64,000 nt of DNA from Paenibacillus athensensis (GCF_004514475.2 NZ_MYFO02000006.1:186001-250000); one strand, 5' to 3'. Numbered from the stretch's first letter, positions 35,524 to 44,544 are shown. Notes: generated by a model from the sequence alone, not told the origin. Made by a program: numbers and translations.

Positions 35524-36885
35524 TCACTTTTTATTGGCATCAATAATTTTCTGGAGATTCGTTTTGATGTTGGTCATCGTCGTTGCAATATCCGCTTCAC
35601 CGAGCATATATTTCTCCGCTTCGGCGATATACGCTTTCTCCAGATCGGCAGCGTACGACGGCGACTCGGCGACGTTCGGCAGCTTGGTCGTTTGCAATGT
35701 GTTCACGAGCGAGGCTTTGTCGATTTTGTCCGGCGATTTGGTCGCGCCGACGATTTGGTCGACTTCCTTGGTCAGATCGGCTTTTTTCCAGGCCGACAGC
35801 TGCTTGGTCAGCACCATGCCCTCTGTGGACAGGAAGCGCATGAATTTGTAGGCTTCGTCCTTATGCTGGGACTTGGCGTACATCACGAGCGGATCGGCGC
35901 TGCCGAACGAGTAGTTCTCGTCGCCCTTGTTGTTCGTTGGCCAAGGGGCAAAGGCGCTGACGAACGTCGCCGGGATTTTGTCCGTGCCGCCGGCTTCGGC
36001 GACCATCCAAGGGCCGGTTGGCAGCATCGCGGCTTTTTGCTGGAAATATTGGTCGCGATACGGAATTTTTTGCGTAATAACATCCTTGTACGGCGTTGCC
36101 GATTTATCGGTTTTTTCCATCTCGTTGCGCAGCTCCAGCGATTTTTGCATCAGCGGGTTGTCGGCATTGAGCGTAGCGCCGTCGTCCTTCATAATGCCTT
36201 GATCCTTCGAACCGCTGTAAGCCGCCAGCAGGAAGTAATCCTTCCATTCATGGAAATGCGCGCCGTAAACCTTGGCTGCGCCTTCGCCATGCGTCAGCTT
36301 TTTGGCATAATCGCGGAAATCGTCCCACGTCCAGCTCGTCGGCACGGACAGACCGGCCGCATCGAGCATGCCCTTGTTCATCAGAATCATCCACGGACCG
36401 AATTTGCCCGGCAGCGAGTAACGCTTGCCTTGATATTTTTGCTGCTCGGCCTTGTATTCATCCTCGTATTTGACGCCTTCCTTGGCCAAATAATCGTCGA
36501 GCGGCTCCAGCATGCCATTGGCTGCGCGTTGTGTGAACGGCGAACCGCCATTCAGCGTGAACACGTCGAAGTCTTCGCCCGATACCGACATCAGATCGAG
36601 CTTCTTGATCGTTTCGTTCGAATTGTTTTCCACCAGCGCCTGATAGTCGACCTTGATGTCGGGATATTTTTGCTGGAAGGCGTCGATCGCCGGCTGATAC
36701 ACCGCCGGTTTCTCCCAGCCCAGGAATTTGATTGTGACCGGTTGTTTGTTTGCCTCAGGCGACGCGCTTGCGCTGCCTCCAGGACTTGCGGTCGATGATG
36801 CGGTGTCGTTGCCGCCGGAGCAGCCTGCCAGAAGTCCTGCCGTAATTACCGTCGATGCCATGATCGACAGCCATTTTCTTTTCAT
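35524..36885 (-). CDS. Sugar ABC transporter solute-binding lipoprotein (family 1)
   Basis: 453 residues. Lipoprotein signal with lipobox GLLAGCS, Ser/Gly/Ala spacer, then the family-1 extracellular solute-binding fold (VTIKFLGWEKPAVYQPAIDAFQQKYPDIKVDY, GPWMILMNKGMLDAAGL, TGPWMVAEAG, FMRFLSTEGM). Captures an oligosaccharide and delivers it to the two permeases encoded just upstream. ATG has AGGAGGGG upstream. It has its own promoter with the shared motif as well as readthrough from the permeases, fitting the excess binding protein usually needed. Confidence 0.9.
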   Translation of the reverse strand: MKRKWLSIMASTVITAGLLAGCSGGNDTASSTASPGGSASASPEANKQPVTIKFLGWEKPAVYQPAIDAFQQKYPDIKVDYQALVENNSNETIKKLDLMSVSGEDFDVFTLNGGSPFTQRAANGMLEPLDDYLAKEGVKYEDEYKAEQQKYQGKRYSLPGKFGPWMILMNKGMLDAAGLSVPTSWTWDDFRDYAKKLTHGEGAAKVYGAHFHEWKDYFLLAAYSGSKDQGIMKDDGATLNADNPLMQKSLELRNEMEKTDKSATPYKDVITQKIPYRDQYFQQKAAMLPTGPWMVAEAGGTDKIPATFVSAFAPWPTNNKGDENYSFGSADPLVMYAKSQHKDEAYKFMRFLSTEGMVLTKQLSAWKKADLTKEVDQIVGATKSPDKIDKASLVNTLQTTKLPNVAESPSYAADLEKAYIAEAEKYMLGEADIATTMTNIKTNLQKIIDANKK

Positions 36886-36932
36886 GTATACCCCTCCTTG
36901 ATAGTTGAAAGCGGTTGCCCTACGTTGTTAAA

Positions 36933-36995
36933 AGTATCATGTCTGACGATGTGCGTTACAGGCTGATTTTTTACGCTTCTTGCAATTATTTTTAC
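36933..36995 (-). promoter_or_regulatory. Promoter with shared tandem half-site motif (binding protein gene)
   Basis: Minus strand: GTAAAAATAATTGC (from 36995) and GTAAAAA (36974-36968) 21 nt later; 29 nt on, -10 GATACT (36938-36933). Confidence 0.65.
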
Positions 36996-37020
36996 CTTTT
37001 GTCCAAAGACGCGCACGCCG

Positions 37021-37854
37021 TCAGCCCTTGACGCCGCCCATCGCGATTCCTTCAATGACGCGTTTTTGCCCGATCATAAAGATCACGATCAGCGGAATAA
37101 TCGCCGACACGGTGCCGGCCATAATCAGCGAATAATACGCGCCGCTCTCCGACGCGAACTTCTGAATGCCGACCTGAATCGTCTCCAGCCGATCCGACCG
37201 CAAGAAAATCAGCGGGTTCTGGTAGTCGTTCCACGTCCAGATAAAGCGCAAAATCGCGTAGGTCGCAATGGCCGGCTGCACGAGCGGCAGCGCAATGCGG
37301 GTGAAGATGCGGAAATGTCCGGCTCCGTCCATACGCGCGGCGTCGATGTAATCCTTGTGCAGCCCGAGGAAAAACTGGCGCAGCATGAACGTGCCGAGCG
37401 CGCTGAACGAGCCGATCAGAATCAGTCCGGTATGACTGTCAAACAGGTGCAGCCAGCGGTAAATCATGAATTGCGGCACGATGATCGAAGACGCCGGTAC
37501 CATGAACGTCATCAGTACAATGACGAAGAGCGCATTTTTGCCGCGAAATTCAATATGCGCAAAGCCGTAAGCCGCCATGCTGGAGGCGACGACGGAGACG
37601 AGCGTGGTCAGCACGGAAACCTTGATCGAGTTCCAGTAATAGATGGCAAAAGGATGCTCGCCGAACCACACGTCGTGGTAGTTGGCCGCGGCGTTCCAAT
37701 GCTTGGGAATCCATTCGATCGGATATTTGAACACGTCGATTTCCGGCTTGAACGAGGCGGAAATCATCCAGACGAACGGCAGGATAAAGCCGACGCCGAG
37801 CAGTAGCATAAGCGCGGTGGCGATGATGCGCCACAGCTTGTTTTCTTTTTCCAT
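37021..37854 (-). CDS. Carbohydrate ABC transporter permease (MalG/UgpE type)
   Basis: 277 residues, six membrane helices, with the EAA-type coupling loop in DYIDAARMDGAGHFRIFTRIALPLVQPAI. The second of the two membrane subunits; 15 bp after the first permease with GGAGG upstream of its ATG. The ATPase is not encoded here; importers of this class usually share MsmK/UgpC-like ATPases encoded elsewhere. Closely related to the broken permease at 44663-45407. Confidence 0.9.
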   Translation of the reverse strand: MEKENKLWRIIATALMLLLGVGFILPFVWMISASFKPEIDVFKYPIEWIPKHWNAAANYHDVWFGEHPFAIYYWNSIKVSVLTTLVSVVASSMAAYGFAHIEFRGKNALFVIVLMTFMVPASSIIVPQFMIYRWLHLFDSHTGLILIGSFSALGTFMLRQFFLGLHKDYIDAARMDGAGHFRIFTRIALPLVQPAIATYAILRFIWTWNDYQNPLIFLRSDRLETIQVGIQKFASESGAYYSLIMAGTVSAIIPLIVIFMIGQKRVIEGIAMGGVKG

Positions 37855-37869
37855 AGTGTCGCCTCCTGC

Positions 37870-38814
37870 TTAATAATTAACCCATTTCTTTTGCCCGTAC
37901 AGCTGGAACAGCGTAATGAGCAGCACACAGCCGAACAGGAACAAGGCGATGGAAGACGCGTAGCCGGTTTTGAGGTTCTCGAACGCCGTCGTATACAGAT
38001 AATACGTCACGACCGAGGTGGAGTAGGACGGCCGCCCCTCCGTCAGCACCTTAATGATGTCGAACGCCTTGAACGTGCTGATCAGCCCGGTCACGAGCAG
38101 GAAAAACGTCGTTGGCGAAACGAGCGGCACCGTAATGCGCATAAAACGGGTCAGCGCCCCCGCCCCGTCGATATCGGCAGATTCGTACAGGTCCTTGGGA
38201 ATCGACTGGAGCGCAGCCAGATACACGATCATGCAAAAGCCGATGCCAACCCAGACCAGAATGATCATCACCGAAGGCAGCGCATATTGAATGTCGCCGA
38301 GCCAGGCCGGCGGGTTCTTGACGCCTATTGCCATCAGAAACTGGTTGATCGGGCCATAGGACGGGTGAAACAACAGCTGAAAGACGATCGCTACAGCCAC
38401 AATGCTGGAGATGTACGGCATGAAAAAAATGACCTTGAACACGCTTTTGAAATACACCAGCTTGTCAATCACAACAGCAATGATCAATGCCAGCAGCATC
38501 TGGATCGGGACCACGAGCAGGAGAACCAGATTGTTTTTGAGCGAGATCAGAAAAACGCGATCCTGGAACAGCAATGAAAAATTGCGAAAGCCGGTGAATC
38601 TGATTTTGTCGAGACCGGCGGTGAAGCTCCAGTCCGTAAAGCTAAGCATCAGGGTAAACAACGTGGGAATGATGGTGAGTACCGTCAGTCCGATAAACAT
38701 CGGGGCTATAAACGCGTAGCCCGCTGCATTTTCGCGCTTCTCGCTGATTTTTGCGGCTTTGCGCACGGCGGTCGGGTTCACCGCGCCGGTCTCTTTCACG
38801 ATTTTACTTTCCAT
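37870..38814 (-). CDS. Carbohydrate ABC transporter permease (MalF/UgpA type)
   Basis: 314 residues, six membrane helices, coupling loop KDLYESADIDGAGALTRFMRITVPLVSPT. The start is the ATG at 38814 with GAGGTG 6 nt upstream; the longer frame to 38853 would overlap the promoter -10. First gene of the importer operon. It is the intact paralogue of the truncated permease at 45408-45920. Confidence 0.9.
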   Translation of the reverse strand: MESKIVKETGAVNPTAVRKAAKISEKRENAAGYAFIAPMFIGLTVLTIIPTLFTLMLSFTDWSFTAGLDKIRFTGFRNFSLLFQDRVFLISLKNNLVLLLVVPIQMLLALIIAVVIDKLVYFKSVFKVIFFMPYISSIVAVAIVFQLLFHPSYGPINQFLMAIGVKNPPAWLGDIQYALPSVMIILVWVGIGFCMIVYLAALQSIPKDLYESADIDGAGALTRFMRITVPLVSPTTFFLLVTGLISTFKAFDIIKVLTEGRPSYSTSVVTYYLYTTAFENLKTGYASSIALFLFGCVLLITLFQLYGQKKWVNY

Positions 38815-38851
38815 GACATGCACCTCGTCCGCTTGATGAGTTCTCGTACTC

Positions 38852-38915
38852 ATCGTAGCCGAGATTCGCGTCGGGCTTAAAGGCAGCGAAATGACCGTTT
38901 TGAAAATATTTTTAC
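38852..38915 (-). promoter_or_regulatory. Promoter with shared tandem half-site motif (importer operon)
   Basis: Minus strand: GTAAAAATATTTTC (from 38915) and GTCATTT (38895-38889) 20 nt later; 31 nt on, -10 TACGAT (38857-38852). Confidence 0.68.
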
Positions 38916-38927
38916 TTTTTGGGGATG

Positions 38928-38952
38928 AAAAAAAGCCGCGGCGGCGCGCGGC
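38928..38952 (-). terminator. Terminator of LacI gene transcript
   Basis: Minus-strand stem GCCGCG-CGCCGC-CGCGGC followed by seven T (38934-38928). It closes the regulator transcript just before the importer promoter. Confidence 0.75.
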
Positions 38953-39329
38953 GCAAGGCTTGCAGCGGTTGCGGGAGCCGCACGGAGCGCGCGGCTGTGG
39001 TGGGGTCGCGGCGGGCAGTGGGCGCGGCTTGGCGGGCCGGGCGAATGCGGGCCGGGCGGGCCGACCGGAGGGCGACGCAAGCGCGGCGATGCGCGATGGG
39101 GCGGCTCGCGGACGGGCGAGGCGATGGCGGGCTGGGCCGGCAGGTTGGCTGCGTGGACGGGCGGCGACGGCGGACGGGCTTAGCGCGCGGTAAGAACCGG
39201 CAGCACCAGCGGCTAGAGCGCGGCGCTTGGCCGGCGGTCGGGCCTAAACGGGATGCTTGGTCCGGCCCGACCCTATCGCTGGCTGACCAAGCTGCAGCAT
39301 GCGCGGCACGTCACCCTTCGGCAAAGCCG
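38953..39329. other. Extremely GC-rich gene-free stretch
   Basis: About 375 bp, visibly more G+C-rich than its neighbours, between the LacI stop codon and its terminator. Open frames exist on both strands but have no ribosome site or recognisable motif. It would be a long 3' untranslated region of the LacI mRNA. Confidence 0.5.
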
Positions 39330-40322
39330 CTAGGGAGCCAGCCGCGGCCCAGCCGTAGATGCGCGCACGACCAGCTGCGGCTCCAGATCGACCGTCGCCA
39401 AGGACTGCGGCGCTTCAATCAACGCGAGCAGAGCTTGCGCGACGGCGGCAGCGGCAACGTCCACAGGCACGCCTGTAGCGGTCATCGGTACGTCGAGGCT
39501 ATCCATCTGCGGCAGCTGGTCGTAGCTGACCACCGACATCTCCTGCGGCACGCGCACCCCCAACTCGTGGAAGGCGCGCAGCACGCCGCGCGTCAAATCG
39601 ATGCCGCCGGTAATGACCGCGGTCGGGCGCTGCGGCAGCTCCAGCAGCTCGCGTGCCGCCAAATAGCCGTCGTGAAAGTCGAGCCCTTTCCGCTGGGCAA
39701 CGGCCTCGTCCGACAGCGTCAAGCCGAGCTTGGCCGACTCCTCGCGAAAGGCGGCAATCTTCGCCGCTTGCAGCGGATCGTCCAGATGCGGCCGGCCGAC
39801 ATAGGCAATCGCCCGGTGGCCCAGCCCGACCAAATGGCGCACGGCGAGCCGGATCGCTTGCCCGCGGTTGACGTCCACGGTCGGCAGCGACGTCCCGCCT
39901 GCGGCTCCATAGGCCAGCACGGGAATGGACGCACGCTTGTCGATCAGGCCCGGATCAAGCTGCTTGTCGCCAAAAACGAGCATCGCGTCGACTTGAAAGC
40001 GCCGGAAAGCAGCGACAGCGGACTCCATCCGGCTGATCGACAGCAGCGTCGTGTACCCTTCCTGCTCCAGCTTGTCGTTCAGCCCCGTCAGCAGCGCGGT
40101 GAGCGCCGCGCGCTCGATGGACGGCCACAACACGCCGATGGCCCCCGTGCGCTTCGATACAAGGCTGCGGGCAGCCATATTGGGCTGGTAGCCCATCTGC
40201 TCGGCAATCGCCAAAATATGGCGCTTCGTGCTTTCCTGCACCAGCGAGCTGCCCCGCAGCGCCTTGGATACGGTGGAAAAACTGACTCCAGCCTGCTCGG
40301 CAATATCTTTAATGGTGACCAT
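39330..40322 (-). CDS. LacI-family transcriptional regulator
   Basis: 330 residues. N-terminal HTH (VTIKDIAEQAGVSFSTVSKALRGSS) with hinge helix region NMAARSLVSKR, then a periplasmic-binding-type effector domain. ATG at 40322 has GGAGG 4 nt upstream. Divergent from the SDR/LarA-like/UxaC-like genes, with a perfect 18-bp palindrome in the intergenic region as likely operator. Effector is probably a sugar acid or related sugar from that pathway (inference). Confidence 0.9.
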   Translation of the reverse strand: MVTIKDIAEQAGVSFSTVSKALRGSSLVQESTKRHILAIAEQMGYQPNMAARSLVSKRTGAIGVLWPSIERAALTALLTGLNDKLEQEGYTTLLSISRMESAVAAFRRFQVDAMLVFGDKQLDPGLIDKRASIPVLAYGAAGGTSLPTVDVNRGQAIRLAVRHLVGLGHRAIAYVGRPHLDDPLQAAKIAAFREESAKLGLTLSDEAVAQRKGLDFHDGYLAARELLELPQRPTAVITGGIDLTRGVLRAFHELGVRVPQEMSVVSYDQLPQMDSLDVPMTATGVPVDVAAAAVAQALLALIEAPQSLATVDLEPQLVVRASTAGPRLAP

Positions 40323-40383
40323 GTGTCCTCCAGGTCTGTAATGGATGGTAGTTTACAATTTGATTTTAATCGAATATGATAAA

Positions 40384-40401
40384 AATAACAACGTTGTTAT
40401 T
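40384..40401. promoter_or_regulatory. Perfect 18-bp palindrome, candidate LacI operator
   Basis: AATAACAACGTTGTTATT with a central CG, the usual form of LacI-family operators. It lies between the divergent LacI gene (start 40322) and the SDR gene (start 40426), overlapping where the SDR promoter or leader must be. Confidence 0.75.
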
Positions 40402-40425
40402 AACGAAAAAAGGGAGATGTTTTCC

Positions 40426-41187
40426 GTGTTTCAACTGACAAATACGGTTTCTGTCGTCATCGGCGGCAACGGCGTATTGGGCAGCGCGATGGCTGCCGCA
40501 CTGGCGGAGGCAGGCTCGAAGGTCGCCATCGTCGGCCGCGATATGGACAAAGCCGAACGCGTATGCGGCGAAATCCGCGCGCAAGGCGGCGACGTCCGGG
40601 CGTTCCAGGCCGACGCGACGCGCAAGGCGGAGCTGGAATCGGTGCTCGCCCAAGTGCTGGCATGGGGCGGGCGCGTCGATACGCTGATCAACGCCTCGGG
40701 AACGAACAGCGCCACCCCGTTTTTCGAGCTGGATATGGACGAATGGGACCGCATTATGGACGTCAATCTCAAGAGCGTCGTGCTCGCCTGTCAGGTGTTC
40801 GGCAAGCATTTGGTGGAGCAAGGCAGCGGCGGCTCGATCATCAACATCTCCTCCGTGTCGTCCGGCCCTCCGTTATCGCGGGTGTTCACCTATTCGGCAT
40901 CCAAAGCCGGCGTGAACAGCGTGACGCAATTTCTGGCCCGCGAGCTGGCGCCGCACCGCATCCGGGTCAACGCGATCATTCCGGGCTTTTTTCCCGCCGA
41001 GCAAAATCGCAAAATCCTTTCAGCCGACCGCATTGAAGCGATCATGCGCCATACGCCGATGGACCGCTTCGGCTCGCCGGAGGAGCTCAAGGGCGCTGTC
41101 GTCTATCTCGCCTCAACACCGGCCTCCTCGTTTGTGACCGGCACATTCCTGCGCGTAGACGGCGGATTCGGAGCGGTGACGATATGA
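40426..41187 (+). CDS. Short-chain dehydrogenase/reductase
   Basis: 253 residues from the GTG at 40426, which has GGGAG 9 nt upstream; the frame is open to 40345 but would read through the palindromic operator. Rossmann motif GGNGVLGSAMA for NAD(P), INASG, catalytic Ser in NISSVSSG, and the YSASK Tyr-Lys pair; C-terminal VDGGFGAV. Oxidises or reduces a hydroxyl of a sugar acid or polyol; close relatives are often called gluconate dehydrogenases or fructuronate reductases, but the substrate is not fixed. It overlaps the next gene by ATGA. Confidence 0.88.
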   Translation: MFQLTNTVSVVIGGNGVLGSAMAAALAEAGSKVAIVGRDMDKAERVCGEIRAQGGDVRAFQADATRKAELESVLAQVLAWGGRVDTLINASGTNSATPFFELDMDEWDRIMDVNLKSVVLACQVFGKHLVEQGSGGSIINISSVSSGPPLSRVFTYSASKAGVNSVTQFLARELAPHRIRVNAIIPGFFPAEQNRKILSADRIEAIMRHTPMDRFGSPEELKGAVVYLASTPASSFVTGTFLRVDGGFGAVTI

Positions 41188-42461
41188 GCGATATTCTCCG
41201 CCAGCTCGTTCAAGATATCCCGATTCCCCGCATGGTCACCATCCGCCAAAAGTTCGACGACTCCCGTCTCGCCGACCCGATCGCCGAGCTGCACGCCCGG
41301 CTGCAAGCCGCCGACGCGACGGAGCACATCCGCGCCGGCCAGAAGGTCGCCGTCGCCGTCGGCAGCCGCGGCATTTCGCGCATCGGCGAATTGACGAAAG
41401 CTGTCGTCGACGAGCTCAAGCGGCTCGGCGCCGAGCCGTTCCTCGTGCCTTGCATGGGCAGCCACGGCGGAGCCACCGCCGAAGGGCAGCGCGATGTGCT
41501 CGCTCATCTGGGCATCGATGAAGCGCGCATGGGCTGCCCGGTCCGCTCCTCGATGGAGGTGGTCGAGCTCGACCGGCTGCCCAACGGCCTGCCGGTCTAC
41601 TGCGACCGCATCGCGGCCGAAGAAGCCGACGCCATTGTCGTCATCAATCGCATCAAGCCGCATACGGCCTTCCGGGGGCCGATTGAAAGCGGGCTGCTCA
41701 AGATGATCGCGATCGGGCTCGGCAAGCAAAAAGGCGCCGAAGCCTGCCACCAGCTCGGCTTTAAATACATGGCCGAGAACGTGCCGGCTATGGCGCGGGT
41801 GATGATCGCCAAGCTGCCCATCGTCTTTGGCGTCGCCGTCGTCGAAAACGCCTACGACCAGATTTGCGGCGTCGAGGTGCTCGGCACCGACATCATGGAG
41901 GAGCGGGAGATGGAACTGCTGGTCGAAGCGAAGCGCCGGCTGCCGAGCCTGCTTTTTCCCGAGCTGGAAGTGCTGGTCATCGATTACATCGGCAAAAACA
42001 TCAGCGGCGACGGGGCCGACCCGAACATCACCGGACGATACCCCACCCCCTATGCCCACGGCGGGCCGGACATCAACAAAATCGTCGTGCTCGACCTGAC
42101 GCCCGAGTCCAAGGGCAACGCTAACGGCGTCGGCACCGCCGATTTTACGACCAGCCGCCTTGTTGCCAAAGCCGACTGGCCCGGCACCTACGCCAACGGC
42201 CTCACCTCGACCGTCTGCGCGCCGACAAAGCAGGCGACGACGCTGGCCACCGACCGCGACGCCATCCAAGCCGCGATCAAGACGAGCAACATTCTCGACT
42301 ACAACACCGTCCGCATGGTCCGCATCCGCGACACGCTGCACCTCGGCGAAATCGCCATTTCCGAGTCGCTGCTGGACGAAGCCCGGCGGCACCCGCAAAT
42401 TGAAATACTCAGCGAGCCTTACGAGCTGCCGTTTGACGCCGACGGATTTTTGCCGAAATGA
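41184..42461 (+). CDS. LarA-like (DUF2088) protein, putative nickel-pincer hydroxyacid epimerase
   Basis: 425 residues resembling lactate racemase LarA. The N-terminal half has the Rossmann-like VAVAVGSRGISRIGE and MGSHGGAT; then INRIKPHTAFRG followed 13 residues after the His by a Lys (SGLLKM), the area where LarA holds its His and the cofactor-bearing Lys. LarA homologues racemise or epimerise 2-hydroxyacids, including sugar acids. A dedicated larBCE set is not adjacent, but a LarC C-terminal gene lies at 120-617. Setting between an SDR and a uronate-isomerase-like gene suggests a sugar-acid epimerase. Whether it really carries the nickel cofactor is uncertain. Confidence 0.72.
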   Translation: MSDILRQLVQDIPIPRMVTIRQKFDDSRLADPIAELHARLQAADATEHIRAGQKVAVAVGSRGISRIGELTKAVVDELKRLGAEPFLVPCMGSHGGATAEGQRDVLAHLGIDEARMGCPVRSSMEVVELDRLPNGLPVYCDRIAAEEADAIVVINRIKPHTAFRGPIESGLLKMIAIGLGKQKGAEACHQLGFKYMAENVPAMARVMIAKLPIVFGVAVVENAYDQICGVEVLGTDIMEEREMELLVEAKRRLPSLLFPELEVLVIDYIGKNISGDGADPNITGRYPTPYAHGGPDINKIVVLDLTPESKGNANGVGTADFTTSRLVAKADWPGTYANGLTSTVCAPTKQATTLATDRDAIQAAIKTSNILDYNTVRMVRIRDTLHLGEIAISESLLDEARRHPQIEILSEPYELPFDADGFLPK

Positions 42462-42516
42462 CAACGGACGGACTGAACATCTCCGCACGTACACAAGAAA
42501 GGACGTAAGCCAAGCT

Positions 42517-43779
42517 ATGACGCACAAGCCGATTGAAGATATCACCACGCTGCGACAAACCGTCCAGCGGCTGGCCGCAACGCTGCCCGTCACCGACATG
42601 CATACGCACCTCTACGCCCCTGAATTCGGCAGTCTGCTGCTGTGGGGCGTCGACGAGCTGCTGACCTATCACTATTTGATTTCAGAATCGTTCCGCTGGA
42701 CCGAAAGCGATTATGACGCCTTCTGGGCGCTGTCCAAGACAGAGCAGGCCGATCTGATCTGGCGCAACCTGTTCGTCGACCATTCGCCGGTCAGCGAAGC
42801 GACAACGGGCCTGCTCACCACCTTCAACCGCCTGGGGCTCGATGTATCCTCGCGCAACCTCGACAGCTACCGCCAGGCGCTGCAATCGCGCACCGCGCGC
42901 GAGCAAGTCGACACCGTGATGCGGATCGCCAACGTCAGCTCGATCGTCATGACCAACGATCCGTTCGACGAGCTGGAGCGCCCTGTCTGGCTCGCCGGCG
43001 ATGGCGGCAAGGATGCGCGCTTCCATGCGGCCCTGCGCGTGGATACGCTGCTTAACGACTGGCCGCGCGCCATTGACGAGCTGGTCAAGCTCGGCTATGC
43101 CGTCGACGCCACATGGTCGGAGCAAACGCAGAGCGAGGTGCGGCGCTTTTTGTCCGAATGGATTGTACGCATGGATGCTCTGTATCTGGCCGTTTCGATG
43201 CCCGGCGACTTTCACTACCCGTCCGACGACCACCGCAGCCGGATGATCGACGACGTGATGATTCCCGTATGCCGCGAGCGGGACATCCCGTTTGCCCTGA
43301 TGATCGGCGTGCGCCGCGGCGTCAACCCGTCGCTGCGCATCGCCGGCGATATGAGCATGCTGTCCAGCGTGTCCGCTGTCGAAGCGCTATGCCGCCGTTA
43401 CCCGGAGCAAAAATTTCTGGTCACGATGCTCGCCCGCGAAAACCAGCACGAGCTCGCAGTCCTCGCGCGCAAATTCCGCAATCTGATGATTTTCGGCTGC
43501 TGGTGGTTCCTGCACATCGAATCGATGGTCGAAGAAATGACCCGCTTCCGCATGGAGCTGCTGGGCGCCTCCTTCATCCCGCAGCATTCCGACTGCCGGG
43601 TATTCGAGCAATTGATCTACAAGTGGGAGCACTCGCGCACCATCATCGGCCGCGTGCTGACCGGCCAGTACGAAAAGCTGTTTCACAGCGGCTGGCGCGT
43701 GTCGGAGGACGAAATCATACGTGATCTCGATGATCTGTATAATCGTAATTTCTGGAGATTCCTGGGCAAATTGCGATAG
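42517..43779 (+). CDS. UxaC-like uronate isomerase (amidohydrolase-superfamily barrel)
   Basis: 420 residues, somewhat shorter than E. coli UxaC (about 470). TIM barrel with metal-binding DMHTHLYAPEF at the N-terminus; other aligned blocks are SSIVMTNDPFDELE (UxaC has GTTDDPIDSLE), FGCWWF (FGSGWWF) and a late PQHSDCR where UxaC has TDSRS. Uronate isomerase converts glucuronate or galacturonate to the 2-keto form. The divergence leaves the real substrate open. ATG at 42517 is preceded by AAGGA about 13 nt upstream. Last gene of the LacI-flanked operon, followed by a terminator. Confidence 0.78.
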   Translation: MTHKPIEDITTLRQTVQRLAATLPVTDMHTHLYAPEFGSLLLWGVDELLTYHYLISESFRWTESDYDAFWALSKTEQADLIWRNLFVDHSPVSEATTGLLTTFNRLGLDVSSRNLDSYRQALQSRTAREQVDTVMRIANVSSIVMTNDPFDELERPVWLAGDGGKDARFHAALRVDTLLNDWPRAIDELVKLGYAVDATWSEQTQSEVRRFLSEWIVRMDALYLAVSMPGDFHYPSDDHRSRMIDDVMIPVCRERDIPFALMIGVRRGVNPSLRIAGDMSMLSSVSAVEALCRRYPEQKFLVTMLARENQHELAVLARKFRNLMIFGCWWFLHIESMVEEMTRFRMELLGASFIPQHSDCRVFEQLIYKWEHSRTIIGRVLTGQYEKLFHSGWRVSEDEIIRDLDDLYNRNFWRFLGKLR

Positions 43780-43856
43780 CGTCTTCCAGACAGTCTGCAC
43801 CTTGATGTGAAGCCGCGTCATGGCCGCTGCTGCTTGCATCCGGCCCGCTACCCGAT

Positions 43857-43902
43857 AAAAAAGAGCGTCCCTTAGCCAATAGGCTTCGGAACGCTCTTTT
43901 CC
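43857..43902. terminator. Terminator of SDR/LarA-like/UxaC-like operon
   Basis: Stem AAAAGAGCGTCC / GGAACGCTCTTTT with a 17-nt loop, about 80 bp after the last stop. Between it and 44120 I find no gene on either strand. Confidence 0.8.
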
Positions 43903-44120
43903 TGTTATGTCGTTACCACGCTCTGACTCCATCCATGTAGAACTCGGCGGAACCCGTCGCCGAACATCCACCATCAGCATTTTTTGGCGCTTAGATCCAG
44001 CTGCGGATAGATCAGCGAGCATCAGCATCAGATAAGATCGTAGAACGGCTGCGCACTTGCGCAACGGCTTGCTCATTGGCTTACTCATTAGCGTACCTCC
44101 CCAAGTGATGGATAGGGCTC

Positions 44121-44295
44121 TAAAAGTCCGGTAAACAACCAGCGTCCTCCGGTCGATAGCGGTTTCCACTCGCTGTTGTAGACGGATTTTTCGATGGAAT
44201 GACCCCGTTCGGGGTGAAAATCCGCCTACAAAGGCGACCGCTGACGCTGTGCCAACTCCCTATCGACCCTCCGGCCACTTGTTCACCGGACTCTT
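44121..44295. repeat. Palindromic element copy A (about 175 bp, MITE-like)
   Basis: Outer inverted arms AGTCCGGTAAACAA... and AGTCCGGTGAACAA... (reverse complement of the right end), each ending in GGTCGATAG; an inner pair around TTGTAGACGGATTTT / AAAATCCGCCTACAA. A second copy lies at 49811-49987. Copy A supplies the last codons and stop of the truncated binding-protein gene, so it sits exactly at a break point. Confidence 0.85.
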
Positions 44296-44544
44296 GGCGG
44301 CAAGGATATTGACATCCACCTTGATGTTCGGATACTCCTTCGTGAATTCCGGCAAAATCTTGCTCCAATGCGCGGTATCCTCCGACAGCCACGTATACAG
44401 CTTCAAATTTACCGCTTCCTGCTGGGTTTGATTTTGTTCGGGCCCGGGCGATGCAGCCTGTTCGTCCGAAGGGCCGGAGGAACAGCCGGCCAGCAAAGCC
44501 AGAGTGAGCGACGAGGAAACGAGCAGCTTGGTTAACTTTTTCAT
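44260..44544 (-). pseudogene. Truncated solute-binding lipoprotein (N-terminal 80 residues only)
   Basis: Lipoprotein signal (lipobox LALLAGCS) and the first strands of a family-1 binding protein (LKLYTWLSEDTAHWSKILPEF, YPNIKVDVNI), then an abrupt switch at about 44295 into the palindromic element, which gives KSPVNKWPEGR and a stop. Roughly 330 residues usual for this family are missing and not found downstream. The promoter and signal peptide remain intact. Confidence 0.85.

Noticed and set aside
38919-40379. 486-codon plus-strand frame across the LacI gene
   Set aside because: Overlaps a complete LacI protein antisense, extends through GC-rich sequence, and has no motif.
41103-42599. 498-codon minus-strand frame across the LarA-like gene
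   Set aside because: Shadow of the LarA-like frame; the plus strand carries the recognisable protein with operon-style overlaps.
43900-44120. Possible C-terminal leftovers of the truncated binding protein (GSAEFYMDGVRAW-like)
   Set aside because: Too short and not alignable with the intact paralogue; could not be supported.
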